Positions 1 through 9,328 are shown, counted from the stretch's first letter. The stretch: DNA of 64,000 bases from Bifidobacterium vansinderenii (GCF_002234915.1 NZ_NEWD01000016.1:120829-184828), one strand, 5' to 3'. Made by a program: numbers and translations. Notes: generated from the letters alone by a model not told the origin.

Positions 1-741
1 CTCACCGAATACGGCATCACCGATGTTCCCCCATACGAGGCGCCGCACCATACCGCCAGCGTGGCGGCATTGGTGGGAGGAGGCTCCGGCATGGCTCGAC
101 CCGGAGCCATCACCCGCGCACACAACGGCGTGCTGTTCATGGACGAGGCGCCCGAATTCCCTCCACGCGTGCTGCAGACTATCCGAGAACCGTTGGAGAC
201 GGGATACGTGGCGATCTCCCGTTCCAAGGGCAACGCCCATTATCCAGCCAGATTCCAGCTGGTCATGGCGGCGAACCCCTGCCCGTGCGGATTCGGTTGG
301 GGTACGGGGGAAAAGTGCGTATGCAGTTCCAAGGAACGCACCAGATACTGGAATCGTCTGTCCGGTCCGATTCTCGACCGCATCGACATTCAGATCACCG
401 TGCCGCCCATCTCCACCTTCTCCCCCGTCTGCGAGACCCCGGCCGAGTCCAGTGCCACGATCCGCGCTAGGGTGATCGAAGCCCGCAACGCCGCGGCCGA
501 ACGCTACCGGTTCGAAAACTGGCCATGCAACGCCAAGGCCAGCGGCGACTGGTTGCGACGCAATACGTCGAGCAAGGCCATGGCACCGCTCTCTCAGGCT
601 TTGGAGCAGCAACGGCTCAGCCTGCGCGGCGCCGACCGGGCATTGCGTCTGGCCTGGACGCTGGCCGACGTGGCGGGGCGCACCAGCCCCGACGCGCAGG
701 ACGTGTCCTCCGGCATCGCCCTACGCACCCGCCTTCGCTAG
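1..741 (+). CDS. comM: ComM/YifB-family Mg-chelatase-like AAA+ ATPase, 5' partial
   Basis: The frame is open from the first base, so only the last 246 codons are seen. Visible blocks are PHHTAS, a Walker B region (GVLFMDEAPEF), a REPLETGYVAISR segment, a sensor-1 region with clustered cysteines (MAANPCPCG), an arginine-finger-like GPILDRIDI, and the C-terminal chelatase helical domain ending RGADRALRLAWTLADVAGR. This is the order found in YifB/ComM proteins. In Vibrio and relatives ComM is a hexameric helicase that drives branch migration of transforming DNA. The next gene, dprA, starts 46 nt downstream on the same strand, so the two are probably cotranscribed, which fits a recombination role. 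Family certain; role in this organism inferred. Confidence 0.93.
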   Translation, partial: LTEYGITDVPPYEAPHHTASVAALVGGGSGMARPGAITRAHNGVLFMDEAPEFPPRVLQTIREPLETGYVAISRSKGNAHYPARFQLVMAANPCPCGFGWGTGEKCVCSSKERTRYWNRLSGPILDRIDIQITVPPISTFSPVCETPAESSATIRARVIEARNAAAERYRFENWPCNAKASGDWLRRNTSSKAMAPLSQALEQQRLSLRGADRALRLAWTLADVAGRTSPDAQDVSSGIALRTRLR

Positions 742-787
742 CCGTTCCCCTAACCCCAACACCGCCCTCCACATCAAGGACCACCCC

Positions 788-2290
788 ATGCCAGACCCCA
801 CCACGCTCCCCACCCGCAACACCCATCCCCTCGCCCTCGACGCCGACTCCTTGTCCCGTGCCACGCTGTCCTTCTGCACCGATGGCCCGGACGCCCTGAT
901 GTTCGCCGCACTCAAGGGGACGCAATCCGCAAGCCTTCTTCTGGCATTGATATCCGCTCCCCTCACCGCATCCCCACCGGACTGGCTCGACCATATGGAT
1001 CGTATCGACGCGTCGATCGGCAAGGCACAGACCAAACTGGATCGCCTGTTCATCGTCGGCACCGCGCGATGGGGACGACGTGCCGACGCCCGCGGTCTGG
1101 AACGATTTCATACGGCGCTCTCCCGGTGGCGTGAACGGCTCGCCACGCTGCCGTTCCAGGCATGGGAGCCCCTGGCCGATCGTCTCACCTTCCATGGTGG
1201 GCAGTGGATCATCGGCCCCGCCTCCCCGTATTGGCCGCATCAGATCGACGATCTGGCCATACGCTCCGATTGGGCGCCGCCACTGTGTCTGTGGGGTATG
1301 GGAGACCCGACCGCACTGGTCAGCTGCGACGAGCCGGTGGCCGTTGTCGGCTCTCGGGACATCAACGACTATGGACGGTTCGTGGCCCGTAACGTGGGGC
1401 TGCAGGCCGCCCGCCACGGTCATCTTGTAGTGTCGGGCGGAGCCAAGGGGGCGGACGCCGCGGCGCACTGGGGCGCACTGGCGGCACGTGAGGAACGCGA
1501 CGGCGTGGACGATCCCGACCATGCCGGACGCACGGTGGCAGTGTTCGCCGGCGGAGTGGAACGTCGCGGCCCCTCCTGCAACTTCAGACTGTTCGACGCC
1601 ATGCTCACCGGCGGCGGCGCGCTGATCAGCGAGATGCCGCCCGGTACCATTCCCGAAGCGAGACGGTTCCTCCTGCGCAACCGCATCATCGCCGCAATGG
1701 CCGGCGTGGTCGTCGTGGCGCAGGCCCGGCACCGCTCCGGGGCATTGAACACCGCCACGTGGGCCGCGGAAATGAACCGCACGCTGGTCGCAGCCCCCGG
1801 AGACATCGACGAACCGTACAACACCGGCTGCAACCGACTGGTTCACGACGGCAAGGCGGTGCTGCTCGCCTCGGCCACCGACCTCAGCGACATCTGTCAC
1901 GCCGAACACACGCCGTATCTGTCGGTCTCGTCATGCGAGTCTGATGTCGGCGGTGCAGGAACCAGAACGAACATGGCGGATGATGCCTGTCAGGTCGGCG
2001 ATGCCCCGGATGACGGGGACGTCACCGACCCGTTGCAGTCGATGACACTGACCGCCATCCGAGTAATGCTCCGGCGGCATGCCGTCTGCACCGCGGACAC
2101 CATACTGGCCGAGCTGCGCGACCGTCATCCGGGAAAGGTCATCAGCGTGGCCGGAGCCCAGCAGGCACTCACCGCACTGGAATCAGCGAACCGTATCATC
2201 GTGGCCGAGGACGGCACGATCACACTCGCCAGCTCCGCGCGCCCCCGGCCCATGCCCGAGGACCACCTCAGCGTACGGCACCCGTTATAG
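788..2290 (+). CDS. dprA: DNA-processing protein DprA
   Basis: A 500-residue protein with the Rossmann-like DprA/Smf core at about residues 183-365: VAVVGSRD (183-190), the SGGAKGADAAAH loop (216-227), SEMPPGT (281-287), RNRIIAAMA (298-305) and APGDID. DprA loads RecA on incoming single-stranded DNA during transformation. The protein is longer than most DprA (300-400 residues): about 180 residues precede the core, and a low-complexity linker of about 40 residues leads to a C-terminal winged-helix-like segment. The ATG at 788 has AAGGA a few bases upstream. It follows the ComM-type gene and converges on the alkyltransferase-like gene. Confidence 0.95.
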   Translation: MPDPTTLPTRNTHPLALDADSLSRATLSFCTDGPDALMFAALKGTQSASLLLALISAPLTASPPDWLDHMDRIDASIGKAQTKLDRLFIVGTARWGRRADARGLERFHTALSRWRERLATLPFQAWEPLADRLTFHGGQWIIGPASPYWPHQIDDLAIRSDWAPPLCLWGMGDPTALVSCDEPVAVVGSRDINDYGRFVARNVGLQAARHGHLVVSGGAKGADAAAHWGALAAREERDGVDDPDHAGRTVAVFAGGVERRGPSCNFRLFDAMLTGGGALISEMPPGTIPEARRFLLRNRIIAAMAGVVVVAQARHRSGALNTATWAAEMNRTLVAAPGDIDEPYNTGCNRLVHDGKAVLLASATDLSDICHAEHTPYLSVSSCESDVGGAGTRTNMADDACQVGDAPDDGDVTDPLQSMTLTAIRVMLRRHAVCTADTILAELRDRHPGKVISVAGAQQALTALESANRIIVAEDGTITLASSARPRPMPEDHLSVRHPL

Positions 2291-2323
2291 CCGGTGGAAA
2301 CCGATCGGAGCCGGCCGTACCCG

Positions 2324-2665
2324 TCATTCCCGCCACTGGCAACGGTCAAGGTCTACTTTCCACCCGTCCGCGCCACACGGCTTGCCATCGGACGGCGGAA
2401 TGAAGACCACGCCCTCCTCCTCCAACAGCGCACGCTGTCGTTCGGGGCCGCCGAAGGCGAAGCCCGGCGCCAAAGAACCGTCGCGAAACACCACGCGATG
2501 GCAGGGAATCACGCCGGGCTCGGGATTCGAGTGCAGCGCGAACCCCACGAACCGCGCCGAACGCGGAGCACCCGCCAACGCCGCCACCTGGCCGTACGTG
2601 GCCACACGGCCTTCCGGAATACGTCGGACCACATCGTAGACCCGTTGAGAAAACGTCCGTTCCAT
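2324..2665 (-). CDS. MGMT/Ogt-type methylated-DNA methyltransferase domain protein (alkyltransferase-like)
   Basis: 113 residues from MERTFSQ; nine bases further upstream lies another possible ATG (2674). The sequence matches the C-terminal DNA-binding domain of O6-alkylguanine transferases: RVYDVVRRIPEGRVATYGQVA, ARFVGFALHSNP and IPCHRVV. The PCHR motif keeps the acceptor cysteine, unlike the ATL group in which it is tryptophan, so methyl transfer is possible. It lacks the usual N-terminal domain, being about 50 residues shorter than Ogt. It is divergent from the flavoprotein gene with a 55-nt gap and convergent with dprA. Role in alkylation damage repair or signalling is inferred from the family. 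Confidence 0.88.
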   Translation of the reverse strand: MERTFSQRVYDVVRRIPEGRVATYGQVAALAGAPRSARFVGFALHSNPEPGVIPCHRVVFRDGSLAPGFAFGGPERQRALLEEEGVVFIPPSDGKPCGADGWKVDLDRCQWRE

Positions 2666-2720
2666 AACTTCCATTATCCGCCCGACGATGCCGGTCATGG
2701 CTTGTGGGACAATCGAACCT

Positions 2721-4634
2721 ATGAGTCCGAAGCAGTTGGAAACACAGTATGACGTGGTAATCGTGGGTGCCGGCGCGGCAGGCCTGTCGGCAAGTCTGGG
2801 ACTGGTCAGGTCGGACCGGTTCGCGCAGATGAAGGAGGAGGGGCGCACCCCTCGTATTTTGGTGATTTCGAAGTTGCAGCCGCTGCGTTCCCACACCGGG
2901 TCCGCAGAGGGGGGCATCGCGGCCAGCCTGGGCAGCATCGACCATGACGACTGGCACTGGCATTTCTACGACACGATCAAGGGCAGCGACTGGCTCGCCG
3001 ATCAGGACATGGCCGAGATCCTCGCGAAGGAGGCCCCCGCCACGGTGATCGGTCTGGAGCATGACGGCGTGGCGTTCTCCCGCACCGAGGACGGGCACAT
3101 CGCCCAGCGTCTGTTCGGCGGCCACACCGCGGAATTCGGCAAGCAGCCGGTACGCCGCACCGCCTACGCGGCCGACCGCATCGGCCATCAGATCCTGCAC
3201 GCCCTGTGGCAGCAGTGCGTCAAAGAGGGCGTCGAATTCGCCGAGGAATGGTATGTGAGCGACCTCGTGGTGGAGCGTGACGGCAACGGTCATACCACGG
3301 CCCGCGGACTGGTGGTGATCGACACCCACAGCGGCAAGGTGCATGGAGTGAACGCACGCAACATCGTATTGGCCACCGGCGGCGCCGGACGGCTCTTCCA
3401 CACCACGTCGAACTCGTGGGACCTGACCGGCGACGGCATGGCGCTGGCGCTCGAGGCCGGGCTGCAGCTGGAGGACACCGAGTTCGTGCAGTTCCACCCC
3501 ACCGGGCTGGCACACACCGGCATCCTGCTGTCCGAGGCGGCGCGAGGCGAGGGCGGACGCCTGCTCAACGCCGACGGCGAACACTTCATGGACCGGTACG
3601 CCCCGGGCCATGGCGATCTGGCGGCACGAGACGTGGTATCCCGCTCCATCGTGGCGGAAGTAGACGCCGGCCGCGGCGTGGCCGATCCGAAGGATCCGAA
3701 CGGCCCGAAGGATTGCGTATGGCTCGATCTGACCGGCATCGGCGAGCAGACGCTCAAGGAGAAACTGCCCGAGGTGTGCGACACGGTGCGTGAATACGCC
3801 GGACTCGATCCCGCGCACGACCTCATCCCGATCAAGCCGACCGCACACTACACGATGGGCGGCATTCCGATCACCGCCGACGGCAACGTGTATGAATGGG
3901 TCGACGGATCCCGTCGCATCGTCGACGGCCTGTACGCGGCCGGCGAATGCTCCTGTGTCAGCGTGCATGGCGCGAACCGTCTGGGCGCGAACTCGCTGCT
4001 CGACGCCTGCCTGTTCGGCTCCCGCACCGGTGCCGCAATCGCCAACGCCATCGCCGACGACCCCATGGCTGGTGTGCCGGACGAGGAGCTGATCGACGTC
4101 GACTCCACGGCCGTGGATGACGCGGCAGACAACCGCGAGCGCGGGATCAAGGCGCTGCTGCAGCCGGCCAACGCCGACGCCGACGACAACGACAGCGACG
4201 CCGACAACGCCGACGATGCGAACGGCGGCGCGCAGACCGACGACAACCCCTACCGTCTGATGGCCGATCTGGGGGCGCTCATGGAACGTCACGCCGCTGT
4301 GCGCTGCGACCACGACGGCATCGCCACGGCGCTCGCCACGATCGACGATACACTGGCTCCTCGCGCCGAGCGCCTGCACGCGCACAGCGACACTGCCGCC
4401 TACAATCAGGAGCTCACCGCAATCCTCGAGGCCCGGCATCTGGTCACGCTCGCCACCGTGATGCTTGCCGCGTCCGATGCCCGTGAGGAGTCGCGCGGCT
4501 CGCTCTACCGCACCGACCACCCGCAGCGTGATGACGAACGCTTCTTGGCGCACTCCATGGTGACCCGTGACCGCGGAGTCGCATGGCAGCCGGTGACGAT
4601 CACCGCATACCCGCCGAAGGCCCGTCAATACTGA
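2721..4634 (+). CDS. frdA: fumarate reductase/succinate dehydrogenase flavoprotein subunit
   Basis: 637 residues from MSPKQ; an upstream in-frame ATG at 2688 exists but would extend into non-conserved sequence. The FAD dinucleotide motif GAGAAGLSASL starts near residue 16. Diagnostic catalytic blocks of the SdhA/FrdA family follow: FHPTG near 258, DLAARDVVSR near 300 (catalytic Arg), HYTMGGI near 376 and GECSCVSVHGANRLGANSL near 408. The HPTG and HYTMGG blocks favour FrdA/SdhA over L-aspartate oxidase. A strongly acidic Asp/Asn insert lies around residues 483-508. The iron-sulfur subunit follows after 79 nt, but no membrane anchor subunits are present, suggesting a soluble or unusually anchored enzyme that disposes of electrons on fumarate. 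Confidence 0.88.
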   Translation: MSPKQLETQYDVVIVGAGAAGLSASLGLVRSDRFAQMKEEGRTPRILVISKLQPLRSHTGSAEGGIAASLGSIDHDDWHWHFYDTIKGSDWLADQDMAEILAKEAPATVIGLEHDGVAFSRTEDGHIAQRLFGGHTAEFGKQPVRRTAYAADRIGHQILHALWQQCVKEGVEFAEEWYVSDLVVERDGNGHTTARGLVVIDTHSGKVHGVNARNIVLATGGAGRLFHTTSNSWDLTGDGMALALEAGLQLEDTEFVQFHPTGLAHTGILLSEAARGEGGRLLNADGEHFMDRYAPGHGDLAARDVVSRSIVAEVDAGRGVADPKDPNGPKDCVWLDLTGIGEQTLKEKLPEVCDTVREYAGLDPAHDLIPIKPTAHYTMGGIPITADGNVYEWVDGSRRIVDGLYAAGECSCVSVHGANRLGANSLLDACLFGSRTGAAIANAIADDPMAGVPDEELIDVDSTAVDDAADNRERGIKALLQPANADADDNDSDADNADDANGGAQTDDNPYRLMADLGALMERHAAVRCDHDGIATALATIDDTLAPRAERLHAHSDTAAYNQELTAILEARHLVTLATVMLAASDAREESRGSLYRTDHPQRDDERFLAHSMVTRDRGVAWQPVTITAYPPKARQY

Positions 4635-4713
4635 CTCATGCCATGCCCCCGAGTCACCACGCTGAGTAAACTGTGGTGGCAGTACGTACGAATTTGCGAG
4701 GAGAAGAACATTC

Positions 4714-5685
4714 ATGACCAATGCCGCAGTTGACCGTATGCTTACGGTAACCTTGCGCGTCTCCCGTTTCACCCCGAAGCCCGAACGCCCTGGCCGTCGT
4801 CGCGGCGGCAGCCCGTTCGGATCCCGATCGAAGTCGCCGTTCGGCGGTGACGCTGCGGCGGGCCGCACGAACCGTGCGCGCGGCAAGCGCTGGACGCAGG
4901 AATACACACTTGACGTGCATGCCAGCGATTCCGTGCTCGACTGTCTGCTGACCGTCAAACGTGAGCAGGATCCGTCACTCGCCTTCCGCTACTCGTGCGG
5001 TCACGGCATGTGCGGCTCGGACGCGGTGGCCATCAACGGCACTCCCACGCTGCTGTGCACCGCCAAGGTGCGTGACTGGGTGCGTCCCGACACCCCCGGT
5101 TTCGTCGGCGACGACGGATTCCGTCCCACCGGCGAGCCTGTGGACGCCGATGCGCATGCTCTGGATCTTGACGCGCTCGATCCGGACACCACGCTGGTCA
5201 TCGAACTGGCGGCGCTGCCCGGCTTCCCCACCCAGCGTGATCTGATCGCCGACATCGATCCGATGCTCGACCAGATTCGCAAGCTCGAACCGTATCTCAA
5301 GGCGTCCGGCGATCTGCAGGTCACCGACGAGGGCAAGATCAACGCGTTCGAGTATTTGCAGAATCCCGAGCAGCTCGCCCGGTACGAACTGCTGAGCAAC
5401 TGCATCGCGTGCGGCGTGTGCGAGGGAAGCTGCCCGGTCTATGCCGGCGGCGATGCGTTCGTGGGACCGGCCGCCATGATCGCGGCGTCCCGGTTCATCA
5501 ACGATTCCCGTGACGGCGCGACTGCCTCCCGACTGACCGCGCTGATGGAGCCGGATGGCGCCCGTGCTTGCCAGTCCGTGCGCGCCTGTTCGATGCACTG
5601 CCCCAAGGGCATCGACGTTGGCGAGGAACTGTGGCAGACCATTCAGAAGGTGGATGCGGCGAGGGTGTCGTCGGAGGCCGAGTGA
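4714..5685 (+). CDS. frdB: fumarate reductase/succinate dehydrogenase iron-sulfur subunit
   Basis: 323 residues, ATG preceded by GAGGAG. The [2Fe-2S] ferredoxin motif (YSCGHGMCGSDA, then LLCTAK) lies around residues 93-115, and two C-terminal cysteine clusters for the [4Fe-4S] and [3Fe-4S] centres appear as CIACGVCEGSCPV near 230 and CQSVRACSMHCPKG near 286. It would pass electrons to or from the flavoprotein encoded just upstream. Odd feature: between the first strand (VTLRVSRF) and WTQEYTLDV lies an Arg/Gly/Ser-rich insert of about 40 residues, not part of the common fold. The stop overlaps the start of the next gene (TGATG). Confidence 0.92.
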   Translation: MTNAAVDRMLTVTLRVSRFTPKPERPGRRRGGSPFGSRSKSPFGGDAAAGRTNRARGKRWTQEYTLDVHASDSVLDCLLTVKREQDPSLAFRYSCGHGMCGSDAVAINGTPTLLCTAKVRDWVRPDTPGFVGDDGFRPTGEPVDADAHALDLDALDPDTTLVIELAALPGFPTQRDLIADIDPMLDQIRKLEPYLKASGDLQVTDEGKINAFEYLQNPEQLARYELLSNCIACGVCEGSCPVYAGGDAFVGPAAMIAASRFINDSRDGATASRLTALMEPDGARACQSVRACSMHCPKGIDVGEELWQTIQKVDAARVSSEAE

Positions 5686-6389
5686 TGAGCGGACGGGATT
5701 ATTCCAAGCTCGCCAACGGTTGGGAATTCATCGAGGACACCGCCTACGACAATGAGTCGGACCTGCTGCACGATCTGCGCAGACAGGCGCTCGAGGCCGG
5801 ATTCGAGCAGGGTTCGGCCGCGCAGGCCCGGTTCATGGCGATTCAGGTTCGGCAGACCCGTGCGCGTTCGGTGATCATTCTGGGAACCGGCGCGCTGGTG
5901 GAGACCGTGCATTTGATCGGTGCTCTGAACGAGCTGCCTGCCGACACCCCCGGTCAGCTCACCGCAGTGGATTCGTCGGCGCAGGGCACCACGCTGATCC
6001 GCCGCGCGTTCGCCCGCATGCAGGATCATACGCATGTCAAGCTGCGCGTGGTCAACGCCAAGGCCGACGTGTTTCTGCCCCGTCTCAACCCCGGCGACTA
6101 CGACATGGTGATCGTGACCGGCGACGAGCAGAACTACAGCGGCGCGTTCGATCATGCCGATCGGCTGCTGCGCCGTGACGGCGTGCTCATGCTGTGTGAC
6201 GCGCTGGCGCTGCGTGGCGCCGCCGGTCATGATTCTGCCGCCGACCCGGCGAATACGGTGGATTCACCGGAAACCGGAGGCAGAATGATGCACATGTGTC
6301 AACTGATCGATGACGCGTTCGACGACGAACGTTTCGATTCGGCGCTGATTCCCGTAGGCACCGGCATGATCCTCAGTATCAAGCGCTAG
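5685..6389 (+). CDS. SAM-dependent O-methyltransferase-like protein
   Basis: 234 residues from the ATG at 5685, which overlaps the frdB stop by one base and has GGAGG about 8 nt upstream. A longer open frame exists upstream but lies wholly inside frdB. A methyltransferase Rossmann fold is visible: motif I-like IILGTGALVETVHLIGAL, followed by LTAVDSSAQGTTLIRRAF at the position of the acidic ribose-binding residue, then VFLPRLNPGDYDMVIV and a late LLRRDGVLMLCDAL. This resembles the class I O-methyltransferase family. Substrate is unknown. Coupling to frdAB suggests cotranscription but does not by itself show a shared pathway. Confidence 0.8.
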   Translation: MSGRDYSKLANGWEFIEDTAYDNESDLLHDLRRQALEAGFEQGSAAQARFMAIQVRQTRARSVIILGTGALVETVHLIGALNELPADTPGQLTAVDSSAQGTTLIRRAFARMQDHTHVKLRVVNAKADVFLPRLNPGDYDMVIVTGDEQNYSGAFDHADRLLRRDGVLMLCDALALRGAAGHDSAADPANTVDSPETGGRMMHMCQLIDDAFDDERFDSALIPVGTGMILSIKR

Positions 6390-6399
6390 CCGCTACTTG

Positions 6400-7368
6400 C
6401 TACTTGCCGATGAGGCGCGTGGCGTAGGCCACCGCCTCGTCGGGGTCGTCGGTGAGCGTCACCAGATTCGGGTCGATCGGCGAAATCATGCCGCGGTCCA
6501 TCAGCGTGCCGTTGATCCAGTCGAACAGTCCCTGCCAGTACTTCGTGTCGAACAGCACGATCGGCGTGGTGGTGACCTTGTGCGTCTGCACTAGGGTTAG
6601 TACTTCGAACATTTCGTCGAGTGTGCCGAACCCGCCGGGGCAGACGATCACGCCGGACGAATACTTGACGAACATGGTCTTGCGCACAAAGAAGTAGCGG
6701 AACGTCATACCCAGATTGACGTAGTTGTTCAACCCCTGTTCGCGCGGCAACTCGATGCCCAGTCCCACCGACGTGCCTCCGGCCAGCGATGCGCCGCGGT
6801 TCGCGGCCTCCATGATGCCGGGACCGCCTCCGGTGATTGTGGCCACGCCGCGTTCCGCGAGCAGTCGCCCCATACGGCGTGCAGCCTTGTAGGCGGGATC
6901 GGTGCGCTGCGTACGGGCGGAGCCGAACACCGCCACCGCTGGTCCGATTTCGGCCAACGCGCCAAAACCGTCGACGAACTCGGATTGGATGCGCAGCACA
7001 CGCCATGGGTCCATGTGCAGCCAGTCGGTACGGTCGTCGGCGCGCAGCAGGTTGCCGCTGGTGGTGTCCTTCGGAATCATGGATCCGCGCATGACGACCG
7101 GACCGCGATAGTAGGTGCCGTCGTACGGGGAGTCCGATTCGGCGGGCATGGCCGATGAGGCGATCTCGTCATCGGATGCCTGCGCCGTCATAGGCCGGGT
7201 GTTTTCCTCGATTCCGGCGGATGAGACTTCTTTCCCGCGCGTCTTGCCATGGATCTTGCCGTGTTTCTTGCCCGGCTTGATTTCGGCCTGATCGTCTACG
7301 CGATCCCTAGTCTTGCTGTTCTTGCCCGACTTGGACTTCTTGCCGTTCTTCTTTACGATCTTTGCCAC
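6400..7368 (-). CDS. LOG family nucleotide phosphoribohydrolase (TIGR00730-type)
   Basis: 322 residues starting at a GTG (7366-7368) with GGAG eight bases upstream. The Rossmann-like core carries the two LOG signatures: GGGPGIMEAANRGA and PGGFGTLDEMFE, the latter containing the catalytic residues of cytokinin riboside 5'-monophosphate phosphoribohydrolases. In bacteria such proteins cleave nucleoside monophosphates such as AMP to base and ribose phosphate. The first 60 or so residues are Lys/Gly-rich and look disordered. It follows nhaA after 4 nt, so the two are likely cotranscribed, and it converges on the methyltransferase gene. Confidence 0.92.
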   Translation of the reverse strand: MAKIVKKNGKKSKSGKNSKTRDRVDDQAEIKPGKKHGKIHGKTRGKEVSSAGIEENTRPMTAQASDDEIASSAMPAESDSPYDGTYYRGPVVMRGSMIPKDTTSGNLLRADDRTDWLHMDPWRVLRIQSEFVDGFGALAEIGPAVAVFGSARTQRTDPAYKAARRMGRLLAERGVATITGGGPGIMEAANRGASLAGGTSVGLGIELPREQGLNNYVNLGMTFRYFFVRKTMFVKYSSGVIVCPGGFGTLDEMFEVLTLVQTHKVTTTPIVLFDTKYWQGLFDWINGTLMDRGMISPIDPNLVTLTDDPDEAVAYATRLIGK

Positions 7369-7372
7369 GTGT

Positions 7373-8803
7373 TCAGCTCCTTTGCGTCCGGTCGGCCAAT
7401 GGACTGGACGACGGCCTCACCTTATCAATCGATACGGTCACGCTGCCGTCGGCACCTACGATCTCGATATCGCCGGCACCGGTATTGGCGTCGTCATCGT
7501 CACCATCGGTCACTCGATTCTCGGCGAGGGCGCGGAAGCGCTTCGCCTGTCGGCTGAGTAGGATACCGGCGATCGTGGCTGACACCAAGGATCCCATCAG
7601 TACACCGAATCGGGCTTCGCCGGACAGTTCAACGTCGGCATAGGCGAGCGACGCGATAAGGAACGACACGGTGAATCCGATGCCGCATGCGCATGACGCC
7701 GGGAACAGGTCTCGTACGCGCAGCCCCTTGGCGAGTTTCAGACCGGCAAGATGCGTAGACAGCCATGCCGTGAGCATGATGCCTACCGGCTTGCCAACCA
7801 CCAGACCGACGGCGATGCCCAGAACCACCGGGGACAGCAGCATCGCCGGACTCAGCGTCTCGAAATGCACGCCCGTGGCGAACAGTGCGAAGATAGGCAG
7901 GGCCAGCAGTGCGGAGAACGGCTGCAGCTTGTCCTTGTACCGTTCGGCACGCGGAGTGGATTCACCATGGATCTCACGAGCCGGTGTCAGCAGACCGACG
8001 AGCACGCCGGAGAGCGTGGGATGCACACCGGCCTCGAACATCGTCACCCAGGCGAGGACGCCGACCACCGCCACGGCGATCCATGGCACACGGCGGCGTC
8101 TGACCAGCCACGCCCATGCCGCGGCACAGACCGCGATGCCAAGAAACCAGTACCATGCGTTGAGGCTGGAGAAGAACAGAGCGATCACGATCACGCCAAG
8201 CAGATCGTCCACGGTGGCCAACGTCATGAGGAACGCGCGGATGGATCCGGGCAGCCCTTTGGCGAACAGGGCGAGTACGGCCAGCGAGAACGCGATGTCG
8301 GTGGCCGTGGGCACCGCCCAGCCGTGCGCGATGTCGGAAAATCCGTGGGCCGCGCCGGTGGCCACCACATCCATGCCCGTCGGCCCCGGGCCGAATGCGG
8401 AAAACAGCGACGCGGTGAGCAGGAACAGCACGGGAGGCACCGCCATACCGCCCACAGCACAGGCCATGGGTACTGCGGCAGCTTTGGGGCTGGCCAGCGA
8501 TCCCGTGGTGAGCTCCTGTTTGAGATCCAGACCGACTACCAGGAAGAACACGGTGAGCAGACCGTCCTGCGCCCAGTGGCCGATTCCCAAATCGATGTTG
8601 GTGTGGGGTATACCGATATGGATCTCGGCCACGGCCTCGAACGCATGAGCCGTGACGGGAATATTCGCCAGCAGCAGTCCCGCCAGAGCGAACCCCAGCA
8701 TGATCAGGCCGGAGATCGTATCCGATGCTGCCACGTGACGAATGGACCGCCGCACTCCCCCGATTCTTTCCTCGGTTTTCGGTTCAGACACGCATACCCC
8801 CAT
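7373..8803 (-). CDS. nhaA: Na+/H+ antiporter NhaA
   Basis: About 476 residues from the ATG at 8803; an upstream ATG at 8866 would add 21 poorly conserved residues. There are about eleven hydrophobic segments. The ion-binding aspartate pair is visible in TVDDLLGVIVIALFF, as in the DD motif of E. coli NhaA, and another conserved stretch is AFSLAVLALFAKGLPGSIRAF. The protein exchanges cytoplasmic Na+ for external H+ at the membrane, giving sodium and pH tolerance. The tail after the last membrane segment (about 60 residues) is hydrophilic and Asp-rich. Coupled closely to the downstream LOG gene. Confidence 0.95.
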   Translation of the reverse strand: MGVCVSEPKTEERIGGVRRSIRHVAASDTISGLIMLGFALAGLLLANIPVTAHAFEAVAEIHIGIPHTNIDLGIGHWAQDGLLTVFFLVVGLDLKQELTTGSLASPKAAAVPMACAVGGMAVPPVLFLLTASLFSAFGPGPTGMDVVATGAAHGFSDIAHGWAVPTATDIAFSLAVLALFAKGLPGSIRAFLMTLATVDDLLGVIVIALFFSSLNAWYWFLGIAVCAAAWAWLVRRRRVPWIAVAVVGVLAWVTMFEAGVHPTLSGVLVGLLTPAREIHGESTPRAERYKDKLQPFSALLALPIFALFATGVHFETLSPAMLLSPVVLGIAVGLVVGKPVGIMLTAWLSTHLAGLKLAKGLRVRDLFPASCACGIGFTVSFLIASLAYADVELSGEARFGVLMGSLVSATIAGILLSRQAKRFRALAENRVTDGDDDDANTGAGDIEIVGADGSVTVSIDKVRPSSSPLADRTQRS

Positions 8804-8914
8804 CCAAGGCCTTGAAAAACAACGGATATCAGCATACCATCCAGAGACGACACGCCGATTTGCCATGCACAGAAGTGTGAGTTATTCTAATTGAGTTGTT
8901 GAGTTAGACAACAT

Positions 8915-8991
8915 GCGCCAGTAGCCCAGCGGATTAGAGCATCTGACTACGGATCAGAAGGTCGCAGGTTCGAATCCTGTCTGGCGCACCA
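8915..8991 (+). tRNA. tRNA-Arg (anticodon ACG)
   Basis: Cloverleaf folds cleanly: acceptor GCGCCAG pairs with CTGGCGC, the anticodon stem TCTGA/TCAGA encloses loop CTACGGA giving anticodon ACG, and the T arm is GCAGGTTCGAATCCTGT. The 3' CCA is genome-encoded (8989-8991). It decodes CGU/CGC/CGA after A34-to-I editing. Confidence 0.97.
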
Positions 8992-8992
8992 C

Positions 8993-9026
8993 AAAACCCC
9001 GGGATCGTTATGATTCCGGGGTTTTT
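8993..9026 (+). terminator. rho-independent terminator of tRNA-Arg
   Basis: Arms AAAACCCCGGGATC and GATTCCGGGGTTTT enclose a short loop and are followed by a T run (GGGGTTTTT), directly after the tRNA CCA end. Confidence 0.88.
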
Positions 9027-9097
9027 CTGTTTTTGCCGCGAATCGCATGGTCACACGACAACGCAGACGGATGCCTCACGGCCTGCACAATCGAGCG

Positions 9098-9328
9098 CTA
9101 CTGCAGATCTCCCGGCCAGCTCTTCTCCACCACGATGTCGCCCTGTCCATCAATCGGCAGATTGCGCTTCATCATTTCCACGCCGGCCACATTTCGATAG
9201 AACGTGTCCTTGGCAGGATCGAGTGCATTGAAAACGGCGGTCAACGTGTCATCGTCGATATTGGACAAAAGATCCGCCACCGCAGCCGTGTTGTGACCGA
9301 TATATTCAAGCTCGGCAAGAATATTCAT
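9098..9328 (-). CDS. small hypothetical protein
   Basis: 76 residues beginning MNILAELEYIGHNTAAVADLL. I do not recognise a family. It is supported as a gene by a strong ribosome binding site (GGGAGAAGGA about 6 nt before the ATG) and by its codon use. The N-terminal half is predicted-helix rich and acidic, the C-terminal part reads IDGQGDIVVEKSWPGDLQ. It is convergent with tRNA-Arg and divergent from the helix-turn-helix gene downstream, with which it could share a promoter region at 9329-9470. Confidence 0.6.
   Translation of the reverse strand: MNILAELEYIGHNTAAVADLLSNIDDDTLTAVFNALDPAKDTFYRNVAGVEMMKRNLPIDGQGDIVVEKSWPGDLQ

Noticed and set aside
2346..4958. An 870-codon minus-strand open frame
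   Set aside because: Antisense to the flavoprotein gene, with no recognisable domain and Arg/Val/Gly-heavy composition.
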